Origin: JAHEDH01 sp963745865
GTDB taxonomy: Bacteria > Actinomycetota > Acidimicrobiia > Spongiisociales > ZC4RG35
DNA: 64,000 nucleotides
Assembly: GCA_963745865.1 (NCBI GenBank)
Contig: CAVUYZ010000003.1
Coordinates: 496,001 to 560,000, forward strand
Reading direction: 5' to 3'
Under the pieces are notes generated by a model. It did not search any database, was not told where the DNA came from, and saw only the letters and a list, made by a program, of their open reading frames with translations. A program made the translations under genes and the position numbers. Positions 51,678-61,028 of the stretch are shown in pieces; the stretch's first letter is position 1, and the number at the start of each line of letters is the position of its first letter.

Positions 51678-52795
51678 CCCATGCCGCAACGTTTTCGACT
51701 CGATCAACCGACGGTGCCGCTCGCGCCGGGACGTTACGCCTGACGCACGGCGACGTCGCCACACCGACGTTCATGCCGGTCGGAACCCGCGCATCCGTCA
51801 AGAGTCTCGACAGCGCCGACCTCAGAACGGTCGGCACCCAGATGGTGCTGTCCAACACCTATCACCTGATGCTCAGGCCCGGTGCGGAGACCGTCGCCGA
51901 ACTCGGGGGCCTGCACGGCTTCATGGGATGGGACGGCCCGATCTTGACCGACTCGGGCGGCTATCAGATCTTCTCGCTCGACCCTGACATCGATGAGGAC
52001 GGGGCGTTGTTCTCCTCGACGTACGACGGATCCAAGGTGCGGTTGACACCCGAGGACGCCGTGCGGATCCAGCAACTGCTCGGCCCAGATGTGGCGATGG
52101 TGCTCGACGTGCTGATCGGGCTGCCCGCTCCCACAGACGAGGTGCGGGCTGCACTCGATCGAACCTTGCGGTGGTCGGAGCGTGCACTGAGAGCGCATGA
52201 CAGGGAGGACCAAGCTCTCTTCGGGATCGTTCAGGGCGGGACCGACCCCGATCTGCGGGCATACAGCGCTCGACGCACCGCAGAGCTGGGGTTCGCCGGG
52301 TTCGGGATCGGCGGTCTCTCGGTCGGCGAGCCTGCCGACGAACGAAACCTGGCGATCGATGCGACCGTCGGCGAGCTGCCAGACGACAAGGTCCGGTACG
52401 TGATGGGCCTCGGCGACTCCGAGGGCGTCCTCGACGCAGTTGCCCGGGGCTGTGATCTCTTCGACTGTGTGTGGCCGACCCGGCTGGCCCGGCATGGGAG
52501 GATCATCACCCGGACAGGAGACTTCAATCTGCGGAATGCCGAGTACTCGGCGGACCCCGAGCCGCTCAGCCGCGACTGTGGCTGCCTCACCTGTGCCACC
52601 TACCCGCGGGGATACCTCCGCCATCTACTCAAGACCAACGAACTGTCCGTCCTCCGGCTCCTGTCGATCCACAATCTCACCTACACCCTTCAGCTGCTCA
52701 GCGACGCCCGCGACGCGATCGTCGAGGGTCGGTTCGCCGAGTTCCACGTCGGTGTGACAGGCGGTCGGATCGGGGGCACGCCCGACTCGCGCTAA
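51674..52795 (+). CDS. tgt: tRNA-guanine transglycosylase (queuine/preQ1)
   Basis: Exchanges G34 for preQ1 in tRNAs for Asp, Asn, His and Tyr. The 373 residues show LSNTYHLMLRPGAETVAELG, ILTDSGGYQIFSL with the first catalytic Asp, FGIVQGGTDPDLR, YVMGLGDSEGVLDAVARGCD and LFDCVWPTRLARHG with the nucleophile Asp. The Zn site is CGCLTCATYPRGYLRHLL plus a later His. The frame is intact, unlike its neighbours. The ATGA overlap with queA couples them. Confidence 0.95.
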   Translation: MTHAATFSTRSTDGAARAGTLRLTHGDVATPTFMPVGTRASVKSLDSADLRTVGTQMVLSNTYHLMLRPGAETVAELGGLHGFMGWDGPILTDSGGYQIFSLDPDIDEDGALFSSTYDGSKVRLTPEDAVRIQQLLGPDVAMVLDVLIGLPAPTDEVRAALDRTLRWSERALRAHDREDQALFGIVQGGTDPDLRAYSARRTAELGFAGFGIGGLSVGEPADERNLAIDATVGELPDDKVRYVMGLGDSEGVLDAVARGCDLFDCVWPTRLARHGRIITRTGDFNLRNAEYSADPEPLSRDCGCLTCATYPRGYLRHLLKTNELSVLRLLSIHNLTYTLQLLSDARDAIVEGRFAEFHVGVTGGRIGGTPDSR

Positions 52796-52835
52796 TCTCG
52801 ACGACATTCCAATCCCACAAACAGGACTCTTCGTC

Positions 52836-53139
52836 ATGCCCCCAACATTCGTATTCGCTCAAGCCGCAGAAGGCGGCGGTAGCTCATCACTGATTTTCCT
52901 CGCAGTGATGCTCGTCGCCTTCTGGTTCCTCTTCATCCGCCCCCAGCGCAAGCGTCAAGCCCAGCTGAAAGAGGTGCAAGAGACCCTCACCGTCGGAACC
53001 GAAGTGCGCACCATCGGAGGGATCATGGGCCGAGTGCTGGAGATCGAAGACAACAGCCATCGTGATCGAGGTCGAATCGGGCCGACTCAGAGTCTCCCGA
53101 CAGGCCATAGCGGGGACAACCGCGGACCTGGACGCTTGA
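52836..53139 (+). CDS. yajC: Preprotein translocase subunit YajC (frameshifted)
   Basis: Small membrane partner of SecDF. The reconstructed 100 residues have one helix (LIFLAVMLVAFWFLFIRPQR, the R-P-Q hallmark), then QETLTVGTEVRTIGGIMGRV. Skipping A53055 gives AIVIEVESGRLRVSRQAIAG and an end at 53137-53139, one base before secD. In the raw frame it would run to 53144 with a nonsense tail. YajC-SecD-SecF order is the usual one. Confidence 0.9.
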
Positions 53140-53140
53140 G

Positions 53141-54649
53141 ATGAGACGCAGGGTCATTGGCCTGCTCGTCGTGCTCGCTATCGCCTGGGGAGGACTGGCG
53201 ACACTGTTCGCCAACGACATCACCCCACGACTCGGTCTCGACCTCCAGGGTGGAACCTCGGTGGTCCTCACCGCACCGGAAGGAACCGATCCTGATCTGA
53301 TCGAGGTCGCAACCAGCATCATGGAGCGCCGGATCTCGTCGATCGGCGGGGTTCAGGAGCCGGAGATCGCCGTCTCGGGTGGGAACACCGTTCTCGTCCA
53401 GCTTCCTGGCGTGCAGAACGAACAGCGGGCGCTCGACGCCGTCGGCACCACCGGTCAGCTGAGCTTTCGCCCCGTGCTCGCCCTGTATGCGGGCGAGTTC
53501 GGACCACTCGGCTCGGCGTACGACCCGACCCCGGGTGATCCAACTGACGATCCGGAAACCGAACCGGTCGATCCGGCGGCGATCCCCGACTCTGTCGACC
53601 CCGTCACGGGTCTGACGATCGATGACGATCTCAACACGGTCTCGTACCTCCTCTACGAGGATTCGTTCTTCGGCGTCGGTCAGCCGGTCGTCCTCGAACT
53701 CGGGCCTGCCGCGTTGCTCGGCACCGACGTTCAGCAGGCATTGCCCCAGTTCACCGGCGTCCAGTGGGCAGTGTCGCTCGACCTCACCGGAGACGGCGGA
53801 GACCTGTTCGCCGACCTGACCGGCGAAGCAGCCGGCTACTCGACATCAGATCCCCGACGGCGCATCGCCATCGTGCTCGACGGCGAGGTCCTCACCGCAC
53901 CGGAGGTCAATCAGGACGTCGGTCCGCAAGGGATCACCGGCGGTCGCGCCCAGATCACCGTGGGGCAGACCCCCGACGCAGAGGAAGAGGCGCAATCGCT
54001 CTCGGTGGTGCTTCGCTATGGCTCGCTGCCGGTGTCCTTCGAACGCTCCCAGGTGTCGAAGGTCTCGGCGACGCTCGGATCCGACTCGCTTCAGATCGGC
54101 CTCATCTCGGGGATCGCGGGTCTGGCGCTCGTGGCGCTCGCATTGGTGCTGTACTACCGGGCGCTGGGGCTTGTTGCGATCGTCGGACTGACCGTGTTCG
54201 GTTCTCTGCTGATCAGCATCTACAGCGTCATGGGCGAACTCCGCGGCGTGACGTTGACGCTGTCGGGTGTGACCGGCATCATCGTGGCGATCGGGATCAC
54301 TGCGGACTCCTACGTCGTCTACTTCGAGAGGATCAAGGACGAGATCCGTGAAGGTGCGAGCGTGGCGACAGGTGTCGACCAAGGATTCAAGAACGCCTTT
54401 CGAACGATCTTGACCGCAGACACGGTGTCTCTCCTCGGTGCGTTGCTCCTCTACATCCTGGCGGTGGGAGCGGTGCGTGGCTTTGCCCTGTCACTCGGCA
54501 TCGCCACCGTCCTCGACATCATCGTGGCCAGGAGCTACACCAGACGTGCAGCGGCCATGCTGGCCAACTCACGGTTTGCAGAGGGCCGTCTCTTCTCGAT
54601 CACGGCGGCCGCGGGCGAACCGTCCCCAGCGATGGAGGCAACAGCATGA
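53141..54649 (+). CDS. secD: Protein translocase subunit SecD
   Basis: Uses the proton gradient to pull preproteins across the membrane after SecA. The 502 residues include the first helix, the DLQGGTSVVL motif (LGLDLQGGTSVVLTAPEGTD), a large periplasmic P1 region with an acidic insertion (DPTDDPETEPVDPAAIPDSV), and five C-terminal helices. The signature GVTGIIVAIGITADSYVVYF carries the functional Asp. The ATG lies right after the yajC stop, and the end overlaps secF by ATGA. Confidence 0.95.
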   Translation: MRRRVIGLLVVLAIAWGGLATLFANDITPRLGLDLQGGTSVVLTAPEGTDPDLIEVATSIMERRISSIGGVQEPEIAVSGGNTVLVQLPGVQNEQRALDAVGTTGQLSFRPVLALYAGEFGPLGSAYDPTPGDPTDDPETEPVDPAAIPDSVDPVTGLTIDDDLNTVSYLLYEDSFFGVGQPVVLELGPAALLGTDVQQALPQFTGVQWAVSLDLTGDGGDLFADLTGEAAGYSTSDPRRRIAIVLDGEVLTAPEVNQDVGPQGITGGRAQITVGQTPDAEEEAQSLSVVLRYGSLPVSFERSQVSKVSATLGSDSLQIGLISGIAGLALVALALVLYYRALGLVAIVGLTVFGSLLISIYSVMGELRGVTLTLSGVTGIIVAIGITADSYVVYFERIKDEIREGASVATGVDQGFKNAFRTILTADTVSLLGALLLYILAVGAVRGFALSLGIATVLDIIVARSYTRRAAAMLANSRFAEGRLFSITAAAGEPSPAMEATA

Positions 54650-55722
54650 ATGCGATGCAGCGACTCGCCCGAGGCGAGACCACGATCGACTTCGTCGGTC
54701 TGAGAAAGCGTTGGTTCTACATCTCGGCGATCTTCCTGGTGATCTCTGCGATCGCCCTCGTGGCTCGCGACCTGAATCTCGGGCTCGAGTTCAGAGGTGG
54801 AACGCTCGTCCAGGCGGAGAACGTCACTCAGCTCGACATCACCGACGTGCGTGCTGTCCTGCTCGAACTGGACCTCCAGGACAGCCGCATCCAACTCATC
54901 GACGACGGTGCCGAGGTGCGAGTGCAGACACCTCCCCTCACGCCGGACGAGGAGGTTGCATTGATCGATGCAATCGTCTCGGCAACCGGCTCGGACAGGC
55001 TCGATGCTTCGATCGAGAGTGTCGGCCCCACATTCGGTGCCCAAGTGGCACGCCAAGCGGTGATCGCCCTGGTGGTGTTCCTCGGTTTTGCCGCCCTGTT
55101 CATCACCTGGCGCCTCCAGTGGAAGATGGCGATGTCGGGGCTGGCTGCACTGTTTCACGACTTGTTGCTGGTCGTCGGCATCTATGCGATCACGGGATTC
55201 GAGGTGACGCCGGCAACGGTGGTCGCCATTCTCACCATCCTCGGTTACAGCCTGTATGACACCGTGGTCGTGTTCGACCGTGTCACCGAGTACGAGGACG
55301 AACTCGTTGAGGACATCACCTATTCGAGTCTGATCAACAAGGCGATGAACAAGGTGCTCGTCAGGTCGCTGATCACTTCGTTCACAACGCTGCTTCCGAT
55401 CGGAAGCCTGTTGTTCGTCGGTGCGCTGCTGCTCGGAGCGAGCAGTCTCCAGGATTTCGCCCTTGCGCTCTTCGTCGGCGTTGCCTCCGGTACCTATTCG
55501 TCGATCTTCGTCGCAGCCCCACTGCTGGCCACGTGGCGCGAGCGCGAGCCCGAATGGATCGAGCATCGCCAGAAGCTGGAACGTCGGGTCGCCGAGAAGG
55601 CCGCCCGGGAGGCGGGTGAACCCGTCATCCCGGTGGCGAAGCCACCCAAAGGCGTGTCCGGGCCGGCTGAGCCGAAGCCGTCGGGCGGTGCAAAGCCGAG
55701 GCCTCCAAAAGGTCGCCGCTGA
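54646..55722 (+). CDS. secF: Protein translocase subunit SecF
   Basis: Partner of SecD. The 358 residues start with a membrane helix, then LNLGLEFRGGTLVQAENV (the F-x-GG motif), a short periplasmic domain, and five helices with LTILGYSLYDTVVVFDRVTE carrying the conserved Asp. A Pro/Lys-rich basic tail of about 40 residues (AKPPKGVSGPAEPKPSGGAK) follows; it is longer than usual and probably disordered. Overlaps secD by 4 bases. Confidence 0.95.
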   Translation: MNAMQRLARGETTIDFVGLRKRWFYISAIFLVISAIALVARDLNLGLEFRGGTLVQAENVTQLDITDVRAVLLELDLQDSRIQLIDDGAEVRVQTPPLTPDEEVALIDAIVSATGSDRLDASIESVGPTFGAQVARQAVIALVVFLGFAALFITWRLQWKMAMSGLAALFHDLLLVVGIYAITGFEVTPATVVAILTILGYSLYDTVVVFDRVTEYEDELVEDITYSSLINKAMNKVLVRSLITSFTTLLPIGSLLFVGALLLGASSLQDFALALFVGVASGTYSSIFVAAPLLATWREREPEWIEHRQKLERRVAEKAAREAGEPVIPVAKPPKGVSGPAEPKPSGGAKPRPPKGRR

Positions 55723-55740
55723 CCCGGTAGCATCCCGATC

Positions 55741-56259
55741 GTGACTGACTACCGAAGCCTGATCCGAGAGATACCCGACTATCCCAAGCCCGGGATCCTC
55801 TTCTACGACATCACGCCGGTATTGGGTGACCCTCACGGATTCGGTGCGCTTCTCGAGGCGATGTGTGAGCCGTATCGCGACATGGGAATCACCAAGGTCG
55901 CAGGGATCGAGGCACGTGGCTTCACCATGGCAGCCCCGATGGCTCAGATGCTGGGTGCCGGATTCATCCCGATTCGCAAGCCGGGCAAGCTGCCATTCCA
56001 GGTCCATAGAGCGGAATACACCCTCGAATACGGCGTCGATGCCCTCGAGATGCACATCGATGCCTCCGGTTCTGACGATCGGGTGCTGTTGGTCGACGAC
56101 GTGATCGCAACCGGGGGCACTGCCGCCGCGGCGTTGAAACTGTTGGCTCAAGGCGGATCCGAGGTAGTAGGGGTGTCGGTGTTCATAGAATTGGGTGCAC
56201 TGAACGGCACCGATGCCATCGGAGGCGTCCCCTTCAATGCGCTCCTCACCTTCGACTGA
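55741..56259 (+). CDS. apt: Adenine phosphoribosyltransferase
   Basis: Salvages adenine to AMP with PRPP. The 172 residues contain IREIPDYPKPGILFYDITPV, the purine-loop KVAGIEARGFTMAAPMA, and the PRPP-binding motif VLLVDDVIATGGTAAAALKL. It starts with GTG 18 bases after secF. The stop lies inside the start of relA. Confidence 0.95.
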   Translation: MTDYRSLIREIPDYPKPGILFYDITPVLGDPHGFGALLEAMCEPYRDMGITKVAGIEARGFTMAAPMAQMLGAGFIPIRKPGKLPFQVHRAEYTLEYGVDALEMHIDASGSDDRVLLVDDVIATGGTAAAALKLLAQGGSEVVGVSVFIELGALNGTDAIGGVPFNALLTFD

Positions 56260-58433
56260 TCCCGAGGATCTCGACCCCGAGGTAGGGTTTCGCCGCGTCA
56301 TCCAGACGTTCAGGGACCGTCATCCCGAGGGAGAGATCGATGTCCTCGAGCGGGCGTACCGGCTGGCCTACGCCGCCCACGACGGCCAACTCAGGAAGTC
56401 GGGAGAGCCGTACATCACCCATCCGATCGCGGTGACCCAGATCCTCGCCGACTACGGGATGGATGAGCCGACGCTGGCAGCCGCCTTCCTCCACGACACC
56501 GTGGAGGACACCGACGTCACACTTGGAGCAGGTGACCACCGAGTTCGGGCAGGAGATCGCCTATCTGATCGACGGCGTGACCAAGCTCGACCGCCTCCAG
56601 TACGGAACTCGCGAACAGGCCCAGGCGGCCAGTATCCGCAAGATGGTCGTTGCCATGGCAGAGGACCTGCGCGTGCTGATCATCAAGCTGTGTGATCGCC
56701 TTCACAACATCCGGACCGCAGAAGCATTGACGGAGGAAAAGCAGCGGCGGGTTGCCCGTGAGACCCTCGACGTGTACGCGCCGCTGGCCCATCGCCTCGG
56801 TGTCCAGGAGATCAAGCACGAGCTCGAGGATCGGTGCTTCCAGATCTTGTATCCGGGCCCGTACACCGAGATCACCGGGCAACTCAATGAGCGTTCGCCA
56901 CAACGTGAGATGTTCATCGAGAAGGTGATCGGTGAGATCGAGACGATGTTGTCGGATGTCTCGATCAAAGCCGAGGTCAGCGGACGGCCGAAGCACCATT
57001 ACTCGATCTATCGGAAGATGATCGAACAGGAGCGCCCGTTCGAAGACATCCACGATCTCATCGGCGTACGGATCATCACCGACACCATCCAGGATTGCTA
57101 CGCCGTGCTCGGCCTGGTCCATGCGAGATGGGTGCCGGTGTCTGGCCGGTTCAAGGACTACGTGGCAATGCCCAAGTTCAATCTCTATCAATCGCTTCAC
57201 ACAACGGTGATCGGACCTGACGGGAAGCCGCTCGAGATCCAGATCCGGACCGAGGAGATGCACCAGATCGCCGAGTCGGGTGTGGCCGCCCACTGGCGGT
57301 ACAAGGAGAGCGAGAAGTCCGACCATCGTTGGGCCGGCAACCTGCACGCGCTCGAAGACAACGAGTCCGATCCTGTCGAGTTTCTCGACCAACTGAAGCT
57401 CGACCTGTACCAGGACGAGGTCTTCGTCATGACGCCGGCCGGTGATGTCAAGACGCTGCCGAAGGGCGCCACCGCCATCGACTTCGCCTATGCGGTACAC
57501 ACGGAGGTGGGCCATCGGTGCGTTGGGGTGAAGATCAACAGTCGGTTGATGCCGTTGAGCACAGAACTCGAGTCGGGTGACTCGGTCGAGGTGATCACCT
57601 CCAAGTCGGAGGATTCGGGGCCTTCGCGTGACTGGTTGAAGATCGCCAGAACCTCGCGGGCACGGTCGAAGATCAAGCAGTGGTTCCTGAAGGAGCGAAG
57701 GAGCCAGGCTCTGACCAATGGTCGTGAGGAGTTGTTCGGTCTTCTTCGAAAGGAGGGACTGGGCCTCAGCGCATCCGAGCGCGATGGGTTGCTCAACGAG
57801 GTGGCCGGCGAGTTCAGCAAACCGGACGCGCGCAAGCTGATGGTCGCCATCGGGGAGAACGAACTCGGCGCCAATGCGGTGATGCAGCGCATCCTCCGTC
57901 ATATTCGTCCCGAGACAGACAACGACGATCTGCTCGCCCCTGTCCGTCCACGCAAGTACTCGTCCGCCGGGCCCGGGATCATCGTCGAGGGTCTCGACGA
58001 CATGATGGTGTCGATCGCCCGTTGTTGTGTGCCGGTTCCCGGCGACTCGATCGTCGGTTTTGTGACCGTCGGCAGGGGAGTATCGGTGCATCGCAGCGAC
58101 TGCACCAACATGGCCTCTCTCAGGGCGAACGGTGCCGAGCGCATGGTCGAGGTCTCCTGGCCCGCAGGCCGCGTCGGCTCGTTCACGGTGTGGGTCCAGG
58201 TCGAGGCGCTGGACAGAACGCGTCTCCTCCGTGACGTGACCGACGTGATCTCCGACCTCGCCGGGAACATCACCGCATCGTCGTCCATCACCGGCCGGGA
58301 CCGCGTCGCCATCCTCCGGTACGAGGTCGAACTGTCCGACCCGAGTCAGGTGCCACGCCTGATCACGGATCTTCGCGGCGTCGACGGGGTGTTTGCCGCG
58401 TTCCGACTGGTTGGCGAGCCCGACACCGCCTGA
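56237..58433 (+). CDS. relA: Bifunctional (p)ppGpp synthetase/hydrolase, RelA/SpoT (Rel) family (frameshifted)
   Basis: Stringent-response enzyme that makes and degrades (p)ppGpp. The reconstructed 731 residues have an HD hydrolase domain with a complete HDTVEDTDV motif, so degradation should be active. The synthetase domain has GRFKDYVAMPKFNLYQSLHT, followed by TGS (DVKTLPKGATAIDFAYAVHT), a helical region, the Cys motif SIARCCVPVPGDSIVGFVT, and an ACT domain at the end. The raw frame breaks at CTT (56522-56524); skipping the next G gives EQVTTEFGQEIAYLIDGVTK. Start is either ATG 56237 or 56213; both lie within the end of apt. Confidence 0.94.
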
Positions 58434-58490
58434 TTCGGCGCCCGTGCTAGGCCGTTTGTCTCCAACGGACTCTCCAACGTCGGCCACCGT

Positions 58491-58549
58491 GAGTCGGTCG
58501 ACCATCATGAGTCGGACGAACATCCATGAGTACGCCGACCTTCGTGAGT
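58491..58549 (+). repeat. Four TGAGT-centred repeats before the conservon
   Basis: GAGT occurs at 58491, 58509, 58528 and 58546, each within (A/G)TGAGT, and the first three are followed by (C)GG/GC-rich CGACC-like text, so the period is 18-19 bases. The array lies 86 bases before the CvnA gene, in the 58434-58634 gap that holds no gene. It may be a cluster of binding sites controlling the conservon. Confidence 0.45.
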
Positions 58550-58634
58550 AACTAGTCAAAAGACGTGCTTCAGAAGTAGTCACCGTGGTCCGATACAACG
58601 ATCGAGATCGAACACGGAGAGGACGACACAGACA

Positions 58635-61028
58635 ATGCTTCGCCGACTTCGCCTTCCCGGCAAGCTGGCCATCGCGGCCGTGCCCGTCATCGTGCTGCTG
58701 GCGGCCGTGACCACACAGTTCACGCTCGGCACGCTCGACCAGGCAGACGATCAGGATCGCACCGCCGAACTCGCCCGCACCTGGGAACCTCTCCAAGGTG
58801 TCATCGACGACTTGGCCGATGAGGAGCGGGCGACTCTCGCCGCTCTCGACACGCTCGCCCGACAGGACGTCTCCGCGATGCGGGGTGTGATCGACCTCTC
58901 CGAGATCAGAAGCGTCACCGACGCCGCAACGGCCGGTTTGCGCGCCGACCTCGAGGCGCTCGGAGATCCCGGCCCACTCCTTCGCCAGTTCGAGGTCGCC
59001 ACGGATGGGATCGTTGCCGTGCGGGCGTTCTTCGACGAGTCGGGGACCTCGCCCGAGACGCAGCGGATCCGTGTTCCGGAGGGGTACGACCTCGCTGACG
59101 AGCAGTTGCTGGGGATCGGCGACCTCATCGTGGCAGAGGTGGGCGACGTCGTGCTGGGGCGCGATCTCTCAGCCATCTCCTCTCTGAGCCGGGCGCTTCA
59201 GGCCGCATCGGTCCAGGACCGCACCATCACGCTCCTCGAGCCGGGCGACCGGTTGCGGGCAGATCTCGACACTGCCCGACTCGCAGGGATCGAACTGACG
59301 CAGTGGCTCTCGACGTACGAATCATCGACGACCGACGACGGGCGTGATGCCCTCCAGGCGTCGGCCGTTCCTGCTTCCGTGTTCGACGCATCTCGGGTCG
59401 GCGGGCAGATCGTGCGGGCCGGCGACGACTCCATCGCACAGCGCGACGCCGAGTGGGAGAGCGTCGCAACCGCGCGTCAGGATGCGCTGATCGGTTTCCA
59501 GGGCACACGAATCGACTCGCTCGTGCAGAAAGCACGGGCAGCTGCCGATGATGTGCGATCTCGAGCGTTCATCGTCCTCGCTGTGATCATTGGCGGCGTG
59601 GTGGTGGCGATTCTGATGACCGTCCTCATCGCCCGGTCGATCGTCAGGAGGGTCCGGTCGGTCACAGACAGCGCCCGCCACGTTGCTCAAGAGCAACTGC
59701 CGGCGCTGGTCGAAGCGCTGCGAGATCCTCGCGAGGATGTCTCGCTTCCGTCGATTCCGCCTATCCGCGATCGGGGCGGAGACGAGATCGGCGATCTCGC
59801 GCGGTCCTTCTCGGCTATGCAATCGACTCTGGAACACGTGGCCGGCCAGCAGATCGAGGTGCTCCGCAAGGGTGTCTCCGAAATGTTCGTCACGCTTGCC
59901 AGGCGCAATCGGAGCCTGATCGATCGTCAGTTGGCGATGATCGACTCCCTCGAGCAGCGGGAAGAGGACCCCAGAACCCTCTCTGACTTCTATCAGCTCG
60001 ATCATCTTGCGACCCGGATGAGGCGGAACGCCGAGAGCTTGTTGGTGCTCGCTGGATCAGACTCGAAGCGCACATGGAGCACACCACTCGAGATCGACGA
60101 TGTCGTGCGCGCCGCACTCGGCGAGGTGGAGGATTACCGCAGGATCGATGTGCTGGCACTCGAGACGGTGCTCCTCGAAGGTCGCGTCGTGTCGGATGTG
60201 GCGCACCTCGTGTCCGAGCTGCTCGAGAACGCCACATCGTTCTCGCCTCCCGAGGCGCGAGTCCGTATCGCCGGACACTTCCACGATGAGGGATATCTCG
60301 TCACCATCACCGATCGCGGGGTGGGCGTTCCGTCCAGCCGACTCGTCGAGCTGAATGCTCTCTTGACTTCGCCACCGGTGGTCGGTCTCGCTCTGGAACC
60401 GACGCTCGGTCTCTATGTGGTTGCGATGCTGGCCAAGCGACACGGGATCCGAGTGCGGCTCGTGACAGGTGCCCCGGGACTGACCGCGCAAGTGATGCTT
60501 CCGAACACGGCCTTCGCAGGAGAGATGCCAGAGGTGTCGAAGCCGCACACACCACGGCACCGACCCGAACCCGCAGGGGAGCCCAAATCGGCACGGCTCG
60601 ACCGAACCTCCCCAGTCGCAGCCCCGGCCCGGGCTGCGGTAGGCGGAGGACTTCCGCAGCGTCGTCCGGGGGAGTCATATGTCGGGTCGGATGAAGGCAT
60701 CGCCGCTTCCAGATCGACGCGCACCCCCGCCTCGATCCGCGCTGACCTGGCGGCGTTCGAAGGGGTTTCGTCTCGAAGAGAGACTGACACAGGGGGGACG
60801 CCAGAACAGGACTCGTCGGTGACCGTGTCCACCGTCGCGACGACAACAGATTCGGAAGATCACCTTCCGACCAGGCGGCCAGGAGCCTCGTACGCCAGTC
60901 CCGATGTCGAGGATCGATCCGTGGAAGCGTCGACCAGGGATCCCGAGCAGTTGAAGTCTGCATTCAGTGCCTATCAGCTCGGCGTCAGCGTCGGACGAAG
61001 CTCTCGCGAAGGAGACAGTCATGAGTGA
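58635..61028 (+). CDS. Conservon sensor histidine kinase-like protein CvnA
   Basis: A 797-residue membrane protein. It has an N-terminal helix, an extracellular domain of about 270 residues resembling the nitrate-sensor (NIT) type, a second helix (FIVLAVIIGGVVVAILMTVL), a HAMP region, and a dimerisation region with LDHLATRMRRNAESLLVLAG. An HATPase_c domain follows with N-box ELLENATSFSPPE and ITDRGVGVPSSRL. About 190 residues of disordered tail then carry two copies of L-P-x-R-R-P-G-x-S-Y (near residues 672 and 745). In Streptomyces, CvnA works with CvnB-D as a GTPase-linked signalling complex. Confidence 0.9.
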   Translation: MLRRLRLPGKLAIAAVPVIVLLAAVTTQFTLGTLDQADDQDRTAELARTWEPLQGVIDDLADEERATLAALDTLARQDVSAMRGVIDLSEIRSVTDAATAGLRADLEALGDPGPLLRQFEVATDGIVAVRAFFDESGTSPETQRIRVPEGYDLADEQLLGIGDLIVAEVGDVVLGRDLSAISSLSRALQAASVQDRTITLLEPGDRLRADLDTARLAGIELTQWLSTYESSTTDDGRDALQASAVPASVFDASRVGGQIVRAGDDSIAQRDAEWESVATARQDALIGFQGTRIDSLVQKARAAADDVRSRAFIVLAVIIGGVVVAILMTVLIARSIVRRVRSVTDSARHVAQEQLPALVEALRDPREDVSLPSIPPIRDRGGDEIGDLARSFSAMQSTLEHVAGQQIEVLRKGVSEMFVTLARRNRSLIDRQLAMIDSLEQREEDPRTLSDFYQLDHLATRMRRNAESLLVLAGSDSKRTWSTPLEIDDVVRAALGEVEDYRRIDVLALETVLLEGRVVSDVAHLVSELLENATSFSPPEARVRIAGHFHDEGYLVTITDRGVGVPSSRLVELNALLTSPPVVGLALEPTLGLYVVAMLAKRHGIRVRLVTGAPGLTAQVMLPNTAFAGEMPEVSKPHTPRHRPEPAGEPKSARLDRTSPVAAPARAAVGGGLPQRRPGESYVGSDEGIAASRSTRTPASIRADLAAFEGVSSRRETDTGGTPEQDSSVTVSTVATTTDSEDHLPTRRPGASYASPDVEDRSVEASTRDPEQLKSAFSAYQLGVSVGRSSREGDSHE

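Noticed and set aside
56213..56695. Separate small HD-domain protein before relA
   Set aside because: Its sequence continues exactly into the RelA frame after one skipped base, so it is the N-terminus of RelA and not an independent gene.
56517..58796. 759-residue minus-strand open frame opposite relA
   Set aside because: Antisense to RelA. Long only because stop codons are rare in this composition.
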